Shown here: positions 44,782 to 54,820 of the stretch, piece by piece
Layout: every line of letters starts with the position of its first letter
How positions within the stretch are numbered: the stretch's first letter is position 1
Assembly: GCA_000017645.1 (NCBI GenBank)
Contig: CP000781.1
Location: forward strand, 930,001 to 994,000
Origin: Xanthobacter autotrophicus Py2
Lineage (GTDB): Bacteria > Pseudomonadota > Alphaproteobacteria > Rhizobiales > Xanthobacteraceae
Length of the DNA: 64,000 bases
Reading direction: 5' to 3'
Notes under the pieces: generated by a model
The model's database searches: none
What the model saw: the letters and a program-made list of their open reading frames with translations, nothing else
Told to the model about the DNA's origin: nothing
Program-made: the position numbers and the translations under genes

Positions 44782-45343
44782 CGCAAAATGCTCTGACGCA
44801 ACTCTGCCTGGCGCCGCCACCGGGCACGTCTTCAACGTGCTGTTCCTGTGCACCGGCAATTCCGCGCGCTCGATCCTCGCCGAGAGCATCCTGAACAAGG
44901 ACGGCGCGGGCCGCTTCCGGGCCTTTTCGGCCGGCAGCCAGCCGAAGGGCGAGGTGAACCCCTATGCCCTCAAGGTGCTCAGCGCCCTCGACTATCCCGC
45001 CGAGGGCTTCCGCTCCAAGAACTGGGCGGAGTTCGCGGCCCCCGACGCGCCGGTGATGGATTTCGTCTTCACCGTCTGCGACAACGCCGCCGGCGAGACC
45101 TGCCCGCTCTGGCCCGGCCAGCCCATGACCGCCCATTGGGGCATCGAGGACCCCGCCGCGGTGGAGGGCACCGACATCCAGAAGGAGGCCGCCTTCGTCG
45201 CCGCCTTCCGCTATCTGAGGAACCGCATCTCGGTGTTCACCGCCCTGCCCATCGCCAAGCTCGACCGGCTCGCGCTGGGCGCGCAGTTGCGGGAGATCGG
45301 CCGGCTCGACGGCTCCACCCACCCCCGCCCGGACGTTGCGTGA
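44774..45343 (+). CDS. arsC: Arsenate reductase, low-molecular-weight phosphatase type
   Basis: 189 residues. It has the LMW-phosphatase P-loop FLCTGNSARS (CX5R) near residue 26 and the DFVFTVCDNAAGETCPLWP segment with two further cysteines. These are the three-cysteine relay used by thioredoxin-coupled ArsC proteins. It reduces arsenate to arsenite for export by Acr3. It overlaps arsR and lies eight bases before a second, unrelated arsenate reductase gene. The N-terminal ~18 residues are an extension. Confidence 0.9.
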   Translation: MPDAKCSDATLPGAATGHVFNVLFLCTGNSARSILAESILNKDGAGRFRAFSAGSQPKGEVNPYALKVLSALDYPAEGFRSKNWAEFAAPDAPVMDFVFTVCDNAAGETCPLWPGQPMTAHWGIEDPAAVEGTDIQKEAAFVAAFRYLRNRISVFTALPIAKLDRLALGAQLREIGRLDGSTHPRPDVA

Positions 45344-45351
45344 GGCCCGCC

Positions 45352-45777
45352 ATGGACGTGATCATCTACCACAACCCCGCCTGCGGCACCTCGCGCAACA
45401 CCCTGGCCATGATCCGCAACGCGGGCATCGAGCCGCATGTCATCGAATACCTGAAGACACCGCCGTCGCGCACGCTGCTGGCCGAGCTGATCGCCCGCGC
45501 CGGCCTCACGGTGCGCGGCGCGCTGCGGGAGAAGGGCACGCCCTATGCCGAGCTTGGCCTCGCCGATGAGGCGCTCTCCGACGATGCCCTGCTCGATGCC
45601 ATGATGGCCCATCCCATCCTCATCAACCGGCCGCTGGTGGTGTCGCCCAAGGGCGTGCGCGTGTGCCGGCCGTCCGAGCTGGTGCTGGACCTGTTGCCGC
45701 CCCAGAAGGGCGCGTTCACCAAGGAAGACGGCGAACGGGTGGTGGACGCCGCCGGCCAGCCCGTTGCCGCCGGCTGA
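45352..45777 (+). CDS. arsC: Arsenate reductase, glutaredoxin-coupled ArsC type
   Basis: 141 residues. The ArsC/Spx-like thioredoxin fold starts VIIYHNPACGTSRNTLAMIR with the catalytic Cys (residue 11 or so, in NPACGTSRN). The conserved Arg motif HPILINRPLVVSPKGVRVCR follows. This is the E. coli plasmid R773-type enzyme that uses glutathione and glutaredoxin. Its presence beside a thioredoxin-type reductase makes the operon redundant for the same reaction but with different electron donors. Confidence 0.92.
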   Translation: MDVIIYHNPACGTSRNTLAMIRNAGIEPHVIEYLKTPPSRTLLAELIARAGLTVRGALREKGTPYAELGLADEALSDDALLDAMMAHPILINRPLVVSPKGVRVCRPSELVLDLLPPQKGAFTKEDGERVVDAAGQPVAAG

Positions 45778-45800
45778 CGCACGGCAGAGAGATTTCAATC

Positions 45801-46856
45801 ATGTCCATCTTTGAACGGTTCCTCACCGTCTGGGTCGGCCTGTGCATCATCGTGGGCATCGCGCTCGGCCATCTGGCGCCGGCCGCGTTCCAGGCCATCG
45901 CCGCCGTGGAGGTGGCGCAGGTCAACATCCCGGTGGCGGTGCTGATCTGGCTGATGATCGTGCCCATGCTGCTGAAGATCGATTTTGCCGCCCTCGGCGA
46001 GGTGGGGCGCCACTGGCGCGGCATCGGCGTGACTCTGCTGGTGAACTGGGCGGTGAAGCCGTTCTCCATGGCGCTTTTGGGCTGGTTGTTCATCGGCTGG
46101 CTGTTCCGCCCGCTGCTGCCCGCCGACCAGATCGACAGCTATATCGCCGGCCTCATCATCCTCGCCGCCGCGCCGTGCACCGCCATGGTGTTCGTGTGGT
46201 CGAACCTGACCCGCGGCGAGCCCCATTTCACGTTGTCCCAGGTGGCGCTTAACGATGCCATCATGGTGGTAGCCTTCGCCCCCATCGTGGCGCTGCTGCT
46301 GGGGCTCTCGGCCATCACCGTGCCGTGGGGCACGCTGGTGCTCTCCGTGGTGCTCTATATCGTGGTGCCGGTGATCGTCTCCCAGCTGGTGCGCCGGCGG
46401 CTGCTGGCGCAGGGCGGGCCGCAGGCCCTCGAGGGCGTGCTGGCGAAGCTCGGCCCGGTCTCGCTGGTGGCGCTGCTCGCCACGCTGGTGCTGCTGTTCG
46501 GCTTCCAGGGCGAACAGATCATCGCCCAGCCGCTGGTGATCGCGCTCCTGGCGGTGCCGATCCTGATCCAGGTTTATTTCAACTCGGGCCTCGCCTACAT
46601 CCTCAACCGAATCGCCGGCGAAGAGCATTGCGTGGCGGGGCCGTCCGCCCTCATCGGCGCATCCAACTTCTTCGAGCTGGCGGTGGCGGCGGCCATCTCC
46701 CTGTTCGGCTTCCAGTCGGGGGCGGCGCTCGCCACCGTGGTGGGCGTGCTCATCGAGGTGCCGGTGATGCTGTCCGTGGTGTGGATCGTGAACCGCTCCA
46801 AGGACTGGTACGAGCGCGGCGGGCAGGCCGCCAAGCCGGCGCGCCAGACCCCATGA
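45801..46856 (+). CDS. acr3: Arsenite efflux permease Acr3
   Basis: 351 residues, ten membrane helices. ACR3 (BART superfamily) features: [34 protein letters not shown] and [20 protein letters not shown], with the conserved Cys in the last block that is essential in characterised ACR3 proteins. GIASNFF-type end motif seen as [19 protein letters not shown]. It exports arsenite from the cytoplasm. Its stop overlaps the arsH start (ATGA). Confidence 0.94.
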   Translation: MSIFERFLTVWVGLCIIVGIALGHLAPAAFQAIAAVEVAQVNIPVAVLIWLMIVPMLLKIDFAALGEVGRHWRGIGVTLLVNWAVKPFSMALLGWLFIGWLFRPLLPADQIDSYIAGLIILAAAPCTAMVFVWSNLTRGEPHFTLSQVALNDAIMVVAFAPIVALLLGLSAITVPWGTLVLSVVLYIVVPVIVSQLVRRRLLAQGGPQALEGVLAKLGPVSLVALLATLVLLFGFQGEQIIAQPLVIALLAVPILIQVYFNSGLAYILNRIAGEEHCVAGPSALIGASNFFELAVAAAISLFGFQSGAALATVVGVLIEVPVMLSVVWIVNRSKDWYERGGQAAKPARQTP

Positions 46857-47575
46857 CTGACGATACCCTGCCCAACCTGGACGCCCGCGTCCTTCCCCTC
46901 CCGTCCGTGGATGCGCTGCTGCCGACGGCGCCGTCCCGGCATCCGCCGCGCATCCTGCTGCTCTACGGCTCGCTGCGGGAGCGCTCCTACAGCCGCCTGC
47001 TGACGCTGGAGGCCGAGCGGCTGCTGCAGCATTTCGGCGCCGAGACCCGCATCTTCGATCCCCACGATCTGCCGCTGCCGGACGGAGCGCCGGTGGAGCA
47101 TCCCAAGGTGCAGGAACTGCGCGAGCTTTCCCTGTGGTCCGAGGGACAGGTGTGGTGCAGCCCGGAGCGGCATGGCGCCATGAGCGCGGTGATGAAGGCG
47201 CAGATCGACTGGATCCCGCTTGCCATCGGCGCCATCCGGCCCACCCAGGGCCGCACCCTTGCGCTGATGCAGGTGTGTGGCGGCTCCCAGTCCTTCAATG
47301 CCGTCAACCAGATGCGCATCCTGGGACGCTGGATGCGCATGCTGACCATCCCCAACCAGTCCTCGGTGGCGAAAGCCTACGCGGAGTTCGACGCCGCCGG
47401 CCGCATGAACCCCTCCCCCTATTACGACCGCGTGGTGGACGTGATGGAGGAGCTGGTGAAGTTCACCCTGCTGACCCGCGACGTGGCGCCCTATCTCACC
47501 GACCGCTACAGCGAGCGCAAGGAAGCCGCCGAGGCGCTGGACGCCCGCCTCGCCCTCGACGCGGCCGTGCGGTGA
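46853..47575 (+). CDS. arsH: ArsH NADPH-dependent FMN reductase
   Basis: 240 residues. Flavodoxin-like flavoprotein with [17 protein letters not shown] (FMN phosphate loop), the ArsH-specific [20 protein letters not shown] and [20 protein letters not shown]. ArsH oxidises trivalent organoarsenicals such as methylarsenite to less toxic pentavalent forms in several bacteria. It ends the ars operon, which therefore covers inorganic and methylated arsenic. Confidence 0.93.
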   Translation: MTDDTLPNLDARVLPLPSVDALLPTAPSRHPPRILLLYGSLRERSYSRLLTLEAERLLQHFGAETRIFDPHDLPLPDGAPVEHPKVQELRELSLWSEGQVWCSPERHGAMSAVMKAQIDWIPLAIGAIRPTQGRTLALMQVCGGSQSFNAVNQMRILGRWMRMLTIPNQSSVAKAYAEFDAAGRMNPSPYYDRVVDVMEELVKFTLLTRDVAPYLTDRYSERKEAAEALDARLALDAAVR

Positions 47576-47954
47576 CGGGGCAGGGCGGATCCTCTCAAGG
47601 GACCCTCCGCTGAACCGGCTTCCCGGACCGGCGCGTTTCAAGATCTTGTCGTGTCCGCTCCGAATGAGATCATGCTCTGCAGCGGCCGCAGGGCGTGATC
47701 CACCGTCATGCCGGTGCGCTGAGCGGGCGTGGCCGCCCTTATCCAGACTATTGGCCAGCAAAGCACTGGTCTTCGCGCCCGCCGGGCCGACCGGGGATGC
47801 CGCAGCGATCTGAGTTGCCCGAAAACACTATTTCGCAAATTGCGAATACAGGACTTATTATGGCGTGCGGAGATGAACTGCACAGCTTTCCCTTGCGGTC
47901 GCGTTCGCCATGTGCACCCTATCGGGCAGTGTTCCCGACGGGGCGGACGGCGAC
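47576..47954. other. Intergenic region between arsH and the GH18 gene
   Basis: About 380 bp. The first 200 bp hold no recognisable gene. A 15-bp palindrome, TTCGCAA-A-TTGCGAA, lies at 47832-47846 in a locally AT-rich stretch, 108 bp before the GH18 start, and is a candidate operator. The frame of the GH18 gene opens at 47910, but those 15 residues are not conserved-looking. Confidence 0.6.
47832..47846. promoter_or_regulatory. 15-bp palindrome, candidate operator
   Basis: TTCGCAAATTGCGAA is a perfect inverted repeat about one central base. It includes the 10-mer GCAAATTGCG, which recurs exactly at 54851-54860 and 62369-62378, both intergenic. The factor is unknown. Confidence 0.4.
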
Positions 47955-50210
47955 ATGGCAACGCGAACAATCACATGGGCATGGGGCGCGCAGGAGGTCG
48001 TCAGCTTCGACCCCGCCACGGATGTCCTTGATTTCGGCTGGCTGAACGCCAGCGATTTCACCATCACCGAAGTCAACGGCTCGGTGGTCATCGCGCTGCC
48101 GGCCAATGCGCACAGCTACACCCTCGAAGGGGTCAGCCTCTCCGACCTGTCGCTGGCGAACATCAGCGCGTTCGATGCCTCGGTGTTCGCGCAATGGAGC
48201 GCCGCCATCGCGGCCGACGGCGCCACCACGCCCGTCGCCGGCACCCTTTTCGCGCTCTCCGCCGCGCGCGACACCGACACGGTGCTGAGCTTCAACCCCG
48301 CCGCGGACAAGCTGGATTTCAGCGGCCTGTCGGCGTCTGATTTCTCCATCGCCGAGGTCAACGGTTCGGTGGTGATCTACCTTTCGGCCGAGCGCCAGAC
48401 CTACATCCTCGATGGTGTGACGCTCTCCCAGCTTTCCCTGTCCAGCATCGCCAGCCAGGATGCCGCCGTGCTCGCCGAATGGAGCCAGGCGCTGGCGAGC
48501 CCGGCGGGCAGCAGTGCCGCGCCAACGTCCGGCGGCGGTGAGGCCGTCACCACGACCCTCGGCTGGAACTGGAACACGCAGACCGTGCTGGCCTTCGATC
48601 CCGCCCGGGACAAGATCGATTTCGGCTGGCTGACGCCGCAGGACTTCTCCGTCGTCGAGCTGAACGGCTCCGTGGTGATCCTGATGCCCGGCGCGCAGCA
48701 GAGCTATACGCTGGAGGGCGTGACCCTCGCCGAGCTTTCGGCGGCGAACATCACCGCACGCAGCGCCGTGGTGCTTGAGGAATGGGCAACGCTCCTGTCC
48801 GGCGCGAGCGGATCGGGGGGCGGATCGGGCGGCGGGTCCGGCAGCACTCTTCCCGTCATCGAGGCGTCGGCCTGGATCGATGCCAAGGCCTATGTGGCTG
48901 GCGATCTGGTGAGCGTCGGCCACCTCGTCTACCAGGCCAATTGGTGGACGCTGGGCACCGATCCCACAAGCGACCACGGCGCCGTGGGCACGGGCCATGT
49001 GTGGAGCGTCGTCGGCTATGCCGATCTCACGCCGGTGGCCCCCGACGCGCCGGACGGCCTGCACCTTTTGACCACCACCGAGACCTCCGCGACCCTCACC
49101 TGGGACGCGGCGGAGGTGTCGGGCGTGGGCACGGTGACAGGCTATGCCATCTATCGCGATGGCGAGCTGGTGGGCACCACCACCGACCTGAGCTTCAAGG
49201 TCTCGGGCCTTGTGGCGGACACCACCTATCATTTCTCCGTGGTGGCCGTGGACGAGGCCGGCACCTCGCCCGCCGCCACCCCCATCGCGGTGACCACCGA
49301 CGCCCCCGGCACCGATGCCGCCGACCAGCAGCATTTCTCGCCCTATTTCGAGATGTGGCTGCCCTCCAGCCAGAACCTGGTGCAGACGGTGGAGGATGTG
49401 GGGCTCACCGCGGTCACCCTCGCCTTCGTGCTGGGCACGGGGCCGGACCAGATCGGCTGGGGCGGTCTCGGCTCCATCGACAACGACACCCTGGCCAACG
49501 GCACCACCATCTCCTCCATGGTGGCGGCGCTGCAGCAGAACGGGGTCGAGGTCACCATCTCCTTCGGCGGCGGCTATGGCCAGGAGCCGGCGCTGTCCTT
49601 CACCAACGTCGCGCAGCTGACCGCCGCCTACCAGTCGGTGATGGACAAGTACAACGTCACCTCCCTCGACTTCGACATCGAGGCCGACGCGCTGACCAAT
49701 ACGGCGGCAAGCCACCTGCGCAACGAGGCCCTGGTGGCGCTGGAACAGGCCAACCCCGACCTCACAGTCTCCTTCACCCTGCCGGCGCTGCCCACGGGGC
49801 TGAACCAGGCCGGGCTGGACCTTTTGGCCCAGGCCAAGGCGGACGGGGTCGAAATCGACACCGTGAACATCATGGTGATGAATTACGGCGCCTATTACGA
49901 CAGCGGCGACATGGGGAAGGATGCCATCGACGCCGCCGAGGCCACCATCGCGCAGCTGCACCAGCTGGGGCTCGATGCCAAGGTCGCGATCACCCCCATG
50001 ATCGGCCAGAACGACGTTCCCGGCGAGGTCTTCACCCTGGACGATGCCCGCCAATTGCTGGATTACGCCGAGGGCAATGACCACATCGCCTATATCGCCA
50101 TGTGGTCGCTGGGCCGCGACCATGGCGATGACGTGGGCCACCTGACCGAGACCAGCAGCGGCGTCGCCCAGCATGACTACGACTTCGCCAAGATCTTCTC
50201 CATGGTGTGA
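47955..50210 (+). CDS. Modular GH18 chitinase-like protein with triple N-terminal repeat
   Basis: 751 residues from ATG 47955. Three ~85-residue repeats come first (about 5-85, 90-175, 185-270), each with a VxxFxPAxDxxDF start, an xVxExNGSVVI middle and a YxLxGVxLxxLS end. A Gly/Ser linker follows, then a chitin-binding module of the CBM5/12 type (YVAGDLVSVGHLVYQANWWT), a fibronectin III domain and a GH18 barrel. The catalytic DxDxE is LDFDIE, with E576 as acid. No N-terminal signal peptide is visible, so export may use a C-terminal or repeat-dependent route. Chitin or a related glycan is the expected substrate. Confidence 0.85.
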   Translation: MATRTITWAWGAQEVVSFDPATDVLDFGWLNASDFTITEVNGSVVIALPANAHSYTLEGVSLSDLSLANISAFDASVFAQWSAAIAADGATTPVAGTLFALSAARDTDTVLSFNPAADKLDFSGLSASDFSIAEVNGSVVIYLSAERQTYILDGVTLSQLSLSSIASQDAAVLAEWSQALASPAGSSAAPTSGGGEAVTTTLGWNWNTQTVLAFDPARDKIDFGWLTPQDFSVVELNGSVVILMPGAQQSYTLEGVTLAELSAANITARSAVVLEEWATLLSGASGSGGGSGGGSGSTLPVIEASAWIDAKAYVAGDLVSVGHLVYQANWWTLGTDPTSDHGAVGTGHVWSVVGYADLTPVAPDAPDGLHLLTTTETSATLTWDAAEVSGVGTVTGYAIYRDGELVGTTTDLSFKVSGLVADTTYHFSVVAVDEAGTSPAATPIAVTTDAPGTDAADQQHFSPYFEMWLPSSQNLVQTVEDVGLTAVTLAFVLGTGPDQIGWGGLGSIDNDTLANGTTISSMVAALQQNGVEVTISFGGGYGQEPALSFTNVAQLTAAYQSVMDKYNVTSLDFDIEADALTNTAASHLRNEALVALEQANPDLTVSFTLPALPTGLNQAGLDLLAQAKADGVEIDTVNIMVMNYGAYYDSGDMGKDAIDAAEATIAQLHQLGLDAKVAITPMIGQNDVPGEVFTLDDARQLLDYAEGNDHIAYIAMWSLGRDHGDDVGHLTETSSGVAQHDYDFAKIFSMV

Positions 50211-50370
50211 GCACCTGTCGGGAACTCAAAAGGCCATGACGCTGAGAATGCGCCTTCGAGGGCTCGCGCCGCCCAACCGGCCGAGCTTTCAAACGGGCTC
50301 TGAGCGCCACCCTATTGATATCCAGGCGTGACGAGGCGTTGGCAGGCCGCACCGCGATCTGCCGGCAGCC

Positions 50371-51747
50371 TCACGCGGCAGCGGGGGCCTTTTGGCCGGC
50401 GCTGTCGGCGGCGCGGAACAGGCTTTCCATCTCGCGGCGCACCTTCACCGCCTGCTGGGTCTCGTCGAAGGTGACATCCGCCCAGCGCACCGGCTGGCCG
50501 CCGGCGACCGGGTTCTTCAGCACCACGTTATGGGCAAGGCCGATGGGCAGGCCGCCATGGGCCAGCGAGAGGCTGGCAGGCATGAGCTTGCCGTAGACCA
50601 TGAAGCCGCCCTCGCCATCGAGCTTCTCGCCGGGCTTCAGGTCGCGCTTGGCGGTGGCGACCACATCGCCCCGGAAGCCCTGGGTGCTGCCGGTGGCCTC
50701 GCCCCGCAGCGCGGCGGAGGCGATGGAGATGCCCAGCTCAAGCCCGATCAGGTGATAGGGCTTGTACATGGTGGCGTAGCGCCCGGTGGAGTCGGTCTTC
50801 AGGCCATATTGGGCGAAGCACTGCTTCACATAATCCGAGGGCGCCTCGAAGGTGGCATAGACGCCCCACCTGAGATCCCGGAACACCGGGCGGCCGTCGC
50901 GCTCCAGCGAGGAGACCACTTCCACCGTGCCCTTGTGGGGGAGGATGCCGCCATCGGCGCGCGGGCGCAGGATGGTGGGCAGGTCATCCTTGCCGCAGGG
51001 CGGGAAGCTGAGGCCGTCAGCGGCCGGCTCCAGATCGCAGCCATTGGCCACCGCCGCCATTTCCAGCGCCGATTTGGTGCCGTCCAGAAAGGAGTTGAAC
51101 ATCTGGGCGTTGAAATCGCCCCCCGCCACCTCTTCCGGGCTGAAGCCGTAATGGCCCCACACCGTCTCTGGCGTCGACTGGTGGTAGGCGGGCAAATACT
51201 TCGTACCCTTGCCGGCGCAGATCACCTCAAGGCCGGCGGTGCGGGCCCAGTCCACGATCTCGGCGATGAGGGCGGGCTGGTCGCCATAGGCGAAGGAATA
51301 GACGATGCCGGCCGCCGCCGCATGCCGGGCCAGCAGCGGGCCGGCGAGGGCGTCGGCCTCCACGTTCACCATCACGATGTGGCGGCCATGCTTGCAGCAC
51401 AGCAAAGCGTGGCGGATGCCGGCGCCCGGATTGCCGGTGGCCTCGACGATGACATCCATGCCGCCGGTGGCGATCAGCGCCTCGGCATCGTCGGTGATGA
51501 AGGTGCTGCCGCTGGCCATGGCCTCCGCGAACGAGCGCGCGGCGTAGCGCTCCGCCGGCCAGTCCACGCGGGCGCAGGAGGCTCGGGCGCGGTTCACGTC
51601 GAGATCGGCGATACCCACGATGTGGAGGCCGGGGGTGCGCGGCCCCTGGGACAGGAACATGGAGCCGAACTTGCCGGCGCCGATGACGCCGACCCGCACC
51701 GGCCTGCCGGCGGCGGCGCGTGCCTTGAGCTTGGCATAGAGATTCAT
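50371..51747 (-). CDS. NAD(P)-dependent oxidoreductase with C-terminal SAF domain
   Basis: 458 residues from ATG 51747, with GGGAGAAAG upstream. An N-terminal Rossmann fold (VRVGVIGAGKFGSMFLSQ) is followed by a homoserine-dehydrogenase-like catalytic region (MDVIVEATGNPGAGIRHALL, CAGKGTKYLPAYHQSTPETV). The C-terminal SAF-like segment is DVVATAKRDLKPGEKLDGEG. Such enzymes are often annotated by the Rossmann or the SAF part only, and act on sugar acids or similar substrates in some pathways. The divergent LysR gene probably regulates it. The substrate is unknown. Confidence 0.8.
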   Translation of the reverse strand: MNLYAKLKARAAAGRPVRVGVIGAGKFGSMFLSQGPRTPGLHIVGIADLDVNRARASCARVDWPAERYAARSFAEAMASGSTFITDDAEALIATGGMDVIVEATGNPGAGIRHALLCCKHGRHIVMVNVEADALAGPLLARHAAAAGIVYSFAYGDQPALIAEIVDWARTAGLEVICAGKGTKYLPAYHQSTPETVWGHYGFSPEEVAGGDFNAQMFNSFLDGTKSALEMAAVANGCDLEPAADGLSFPPCGKDDLPTILRPRADGGILPHKGTVEVVSSLERDGRPVFRDLRWGVYATFEAPSDYVKQCFAQYGLKTDSTGRYATMYKPYHLIGLELGISIASAALRGEATGSTQGFRGDVVATAKRDLKPGEKLDGEGGFMVYGKLMPASLSLAHGGLPIGLAHNVVLKNPVAGGQPVRWADVTFDETQQAVKVRREMESLFRAADSAGQKAPAAA

Positions 51748-51873
51748 GGCTTTCTCCCGTGTCGTTGGCATCGCGGTCTTTGGGCCGCGCGATCCGTCGC
51801 ACAGGTGTAAGGCGGGGTTTTCCCAATATAAATGGTTGAATCGCCACATGGTGCGTGCAAAAAATCGCAGACC

Positions 51874-52782
51874 ATGCGCGACCTCGACTGGAACGACCTG
51901 CAAGCCTTCCTGGCCGTGGTGCGGGCCGGGCGGCTCACTGCCGCGGCCCAGGCCATGCGCGTGGATCATTCCACCCTGAGCCGGCGCATCACCGGGCTGG
52001 AGGCGGCGCTGAAGACCCGCCTGTTCGAGCGGCGCCCGGCCGGCTACGTGCCCACCGCCGCCGGGGAGCGGCTGGTGGCGGAAGCGGAGGCGGTGGAAAG
52101 CATCGTCATCGGCATGCGCGCCAAGCTCACCGACCAGGTGCTGGGCCTCGCGGGATCGGTGCGCATCGGCACCCCGGAGGGTTTCGGCACCTATTTCCTG
52201 ACCCCGCAGATGATCCATTTCTGCGCCCGTCATCGCGAGCTGCAGGTGGAACTGGTGGCCAATCCGCGCACCGTCAGCCTGTCCAAGCGGGAGGCGGACA
52301 TCGGCATCATGATGGCCCGCCCGGAAGAGGGGCGCCTGCATGCCACGCGGCTGACGGACTACGAGATGGGGCTCTATGCCTCCCGGCACTATCTGGCGCA
52401 GCACGCGCCCATCGCCAGCCGGGCCGACATCCGCCAGCACGCCTTCATCGGCTATATCGACGACCTGCTGCCCACGGCCGCCCACGGCTATGTGGCTGAG
52501 CTGGACAAGGCGCTGAACCCGCAGATGCGCATGTCCAACATCATCACCCAGCTGGTGGCGGCCACCAACGGGGGCGGGCTGTGCATGCTGCCATGCTTCA
52601 TGGCCGGCACGTCGGCCGACCTCGTCCGGCTGCTTCCGGAGGAGATCGCCATCACCCGGTCCTACTGGCTGGTGATCCATTCCGACGTGCGGGAGCTGGC
52701 GCGGGTGCGGGCGGTCATCGACTTCATCGCCGAGACCGTGGCGGAGCAGCGGCGGCTGTTCCTGCCGTCCGGCTCCGCTTGA
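51874..52782 (+). CDS. LysR-family regulator divergent from the SAF oxidoreductase
   Basis: 302 residues from ATG 51874. Winged helix MRDLDWNDLQAFLAVVRAGR, then AAAQAMRVDHSTLSRRITGLE. The effector domain is of the LysR type (GSVRIGTPEGFGTYFLTPQM). Divergent from the oxidoreductase gene across 126 bp that include the AT-rich CCCAATATAAATGG. This arrangement suggests that it controls the oxidoreductase in response to a pathway metabolite. Confidence 0.9.
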   Translation: MRDLDWNDLQAFLAVVRAGRLTAAAQAMRVDHSTLSRRITGLEAALKTRLFERRPAGYVPTAAGERLVAEAEAVESIVIGMRAKLTDQVLGLAGSVRIGTPEGFGTYFLTPQMIHFCARHRELQVELVANPRTVSLSKREADIGIMMARPEEGRLHATRLTDYEMGLYASRHYLAQHAPIASRADIRQHAFIGYIDDLLPTAAHGYVAELDKALNPQMRMSNIITQLVAATNGGGLCMLPCFMAGTSADLVRLLPEEIAITRSYWLVIHSDVRELARVRAVIDFIAETVAEQRRLFLPSGSA

Positions 52783-52878
52783 AGATGAGCAGGGCGGGCG
52801 AGCGCGCGAGCGGGCTGTGAAACCCTGTTGGATATTCGCTCAGATGGGTGCCTGAAGCCGTCCCAGGCGCATGATCGT

Positions 52879-52993
52879 CGTCATGGCCGGGCTTGACCGG
52901 ACCATCCACGCGGCCAGGCTGGGAATGAGGTTCGAACGCATCCCCAAGCGGCTCGGCGTGGATACCCCGAACAAGCCCGGGCATGACGGGGGC
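52879..52993. repeat. REP/BIME-like palindromic element, copy 3
   Basis: About 115 bp. Left half CGTCATGGCCGGGCTTGACC with ACCATCCACGCGG; right half CGGCGTGGATACC and AAGCCCGGGCATGACGGGGG. It is more diverged than the other copies. It lies between the LysR gene and the end of the convergent D-aminoacylase gene. Confidence 0.82.
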
Positions 52994-53080
52994 GATTGCG
53001 GTCAGGTCTTTTTGAATTTTCAAACAGGTCCTGAGGCCCCGGCGGCCGAAAAGCCGCCGGAGACACGCCCGCCATCCCAA

Positions 53081-54820
53081 TCAGGACGGCAGGCGCCCCG
53101 CTGCGCCGCCGCGCACCAGGCGTCCGGGACGAGCGCCGGTATCCTCGCCGCCCTTCGTCACCCCGACGCCCTTCACATAGGTCGCCACATAGCCCTCGGC
53201 CTTCTGCATCAGGCGCTGGGCGCCATTAGGCAGGTCGTGGATCATGTGCAGCTTGCCGAGCTGCAGGTTGGGATAGTCGATGAGGTTGATGTCTGCGCGC
53301 AGGCCGGGGGCGATGCGGCCACGGTCCTTGAGGCCGTAGAAGCTCGCCGTGTCGAAGCTCTGCTTGCGCACGATGTGTTCCAGCGGCAGGCGAGGGCCGC
53401 GCTGGCGATCGCGCACCCAGTGGGTCAGCAGGAAGGTGGGCGCGCCCGCATCGCAGACGGTGGCCACATGCGCGCCGGCATCGCTGCCGCCGGGAATGGT
53501 GTGGGCGCTGCTGAGCAGGTCGTAGGTGGGGTCGAGGTTGCCGTCCGCATAACCCATGATGGGCCGGTGCAGGAAGCCCTTGCCGTCCTCGCTGAGGAGG
53601 ATGTCGAGGGCCACCTCGCGGGGGTCGCGGTTCTCGCGCTTGGCGATGGCGCGGATGCTGGTCTCCGGAGCCGGTTCGTAATTGGCCGGGTTGCTCAGGG
53701 GATAGACGCCGCGCCACTGGTTGAAGCCGGTGGGGAAGCCGAGCACATCGTTCACGCCCTCCAGCGCCATGGCCTTGCGCAGCTCGGGCTGGGCCTTGAG
53801 CCGGCCGACCATCTCGGCATAGGGCAGCTTCGACAGCTCCTTGTAGATGGGCGATTCGACGAACGCGTGGTGCCGGCTCTCGAGGCAGACCATCACCCCG
53901 ATGGAGCGGCAGAACATCTGCGGGCGCACCAGCGGGCCATTGCTGCCGGCCGGCGCCGTCTCGTCGAGCTGGGTGCGCCAGAAGCTGGGCTGGATGTGGT
54001 TCTGCCCCATCAGGAAGGTGATGGGGCAGCCGGTGCGCGCCGAGATCTCCTTCATCCAGGCGAGGTCGCGGGCCGGATTGACGATATCTTCGCCGAGCAG
54101 GCCCGCCGGCACCACTTCCATCACGCCGTGGCCACTGGCCACCACCGCCTCGGCGAAGGCGTACAGCTCCTCGAAGGTGGCGAAGGTGCCGGGCACCGGC
54201 TCGCCGTCCGTGGCGCGGTGCACAACGGTGCGCGAGGTGGTGAATCCGAGGGAGCCGGCGTCCTGCGCCTGCCGCACCATGGCGGCCATGGCGGCGATGT
54301 CCTCGGGGGTGGCGTCCTCGTTGGTCATGCCGCGCTCGCCCATGACATAACCGCGCAGGGGGCCATGGGCGATCTGGCAGCCGACATCGATGGCGAAATT
54401 GCGCCGACCGAGGAAGTCGAGATATTCGGGGAAGGTCTCCCAGCCCCAGCAGATGCCCTCGGACAGGGCGGTGCCGGGAATGTCCTCCACCCCCTCCATC
54501 ATCTGGATCAACCACTCGTGCCGGTCCGGCTTCACGGGGGCGAAGCCAACGCCGCAATTGCCTGAGATCGCAGTGGAAACGCCGTGCCAGAGCGAGGGGG
54601 CGAGCTGCTCGTCCCAGCTCATCTGACCATCATAGTGGGTGTGGATGTCGATCCAGCCGGGGGTGACGAGGAGGCCGTCCGCATCGACGGTTTCGCGCGC
54701 GGTGCCGCTGACCTTGCCGACCTCGACGATCACGCCGTCCTTGACTGCCACGTCGCCCGTGAACGATGGTGCTCCGGTGCCGTCCGCAATCTGCCCGCCC
54801 TTGATCAGCAGATCATACAT
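53081..54820 (-). CDS. N-acyl-D-amino-acid deacylase / D-aminoacylase-family amidohydrolase
   Basis: 579 residues. Zinc-dependent amidohydrolase family 3: an N-terminal beta sandwich ([20 protein letters not shown]), the metal-site [17 protein letters not shown], then [13 protein letters not shown], and late [20 protein letters not shown] with the final metal Asp/His. The length fits D-aminoacylase (about 500-580). Likely action is hydrolysis of an N-acyl-D-amino acid or a related cyclic amide; the exact substrate is not clear. It is divergent from the carrier-protein/FkbH cluster, with 236 bp between. No signal peptide is seen. Confidence 0.85.
   Translation of the reverse strand: MYDLLIKGGQIADGTGAPSFTGDVAVKDGVIVEVGKVSGTARETVDADGLLVTPGWIDIHTHYDGQMSWDEQLAPSLWHGVSTAISGNCGVGFAPVKPDRHEWLIQMMEGVEDIPGTALSEGICWGWETFPEYLDFLGRRNFAIDVGCQIAHGPLRGYVMGERGMTNEDATPEDIAAMAAMVRQAQDAGSLGFTTSRTVVHRATDGEPVPGTFATFEELYAFAEAVVASGHGVMEVVPAGLLGEDIVNPARDLAWMKEISARTGCPITFLMGQNHIQPSFWRTQLDETAPAGSNGPLVRPQMFCRSIGVMVCLESRHHAFVESPIYKELSKLPYAEMVGRLKAQPELRKAMALEGVNDVLGFPTGFNQWRGVYPLSNPANYEPAPETSIRAIAKRENRDPREVALDILLSEDGKGFLHRPIMGYADGNLDPTYDLLSSAHTIPGGSDAGAHVATVCDAGAPTFLLTHWVRDRQRGPRLPLEHIVRKQSFDTASFYGLKDRGRIAPGLRADINLIDYPNLQLGKLHMIHDLPNGAQRLMQKAEGYVATYVKGVGVTKGGEDTGARPGRLVRGGAAGRLPS

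Noticed and set aside
47919..50174. 751-codon minus-strand frame opposite the GH18 gene
   Set aside because: It is a shadow frame that mirrors the repeats of the real gene and has no domain of its own.
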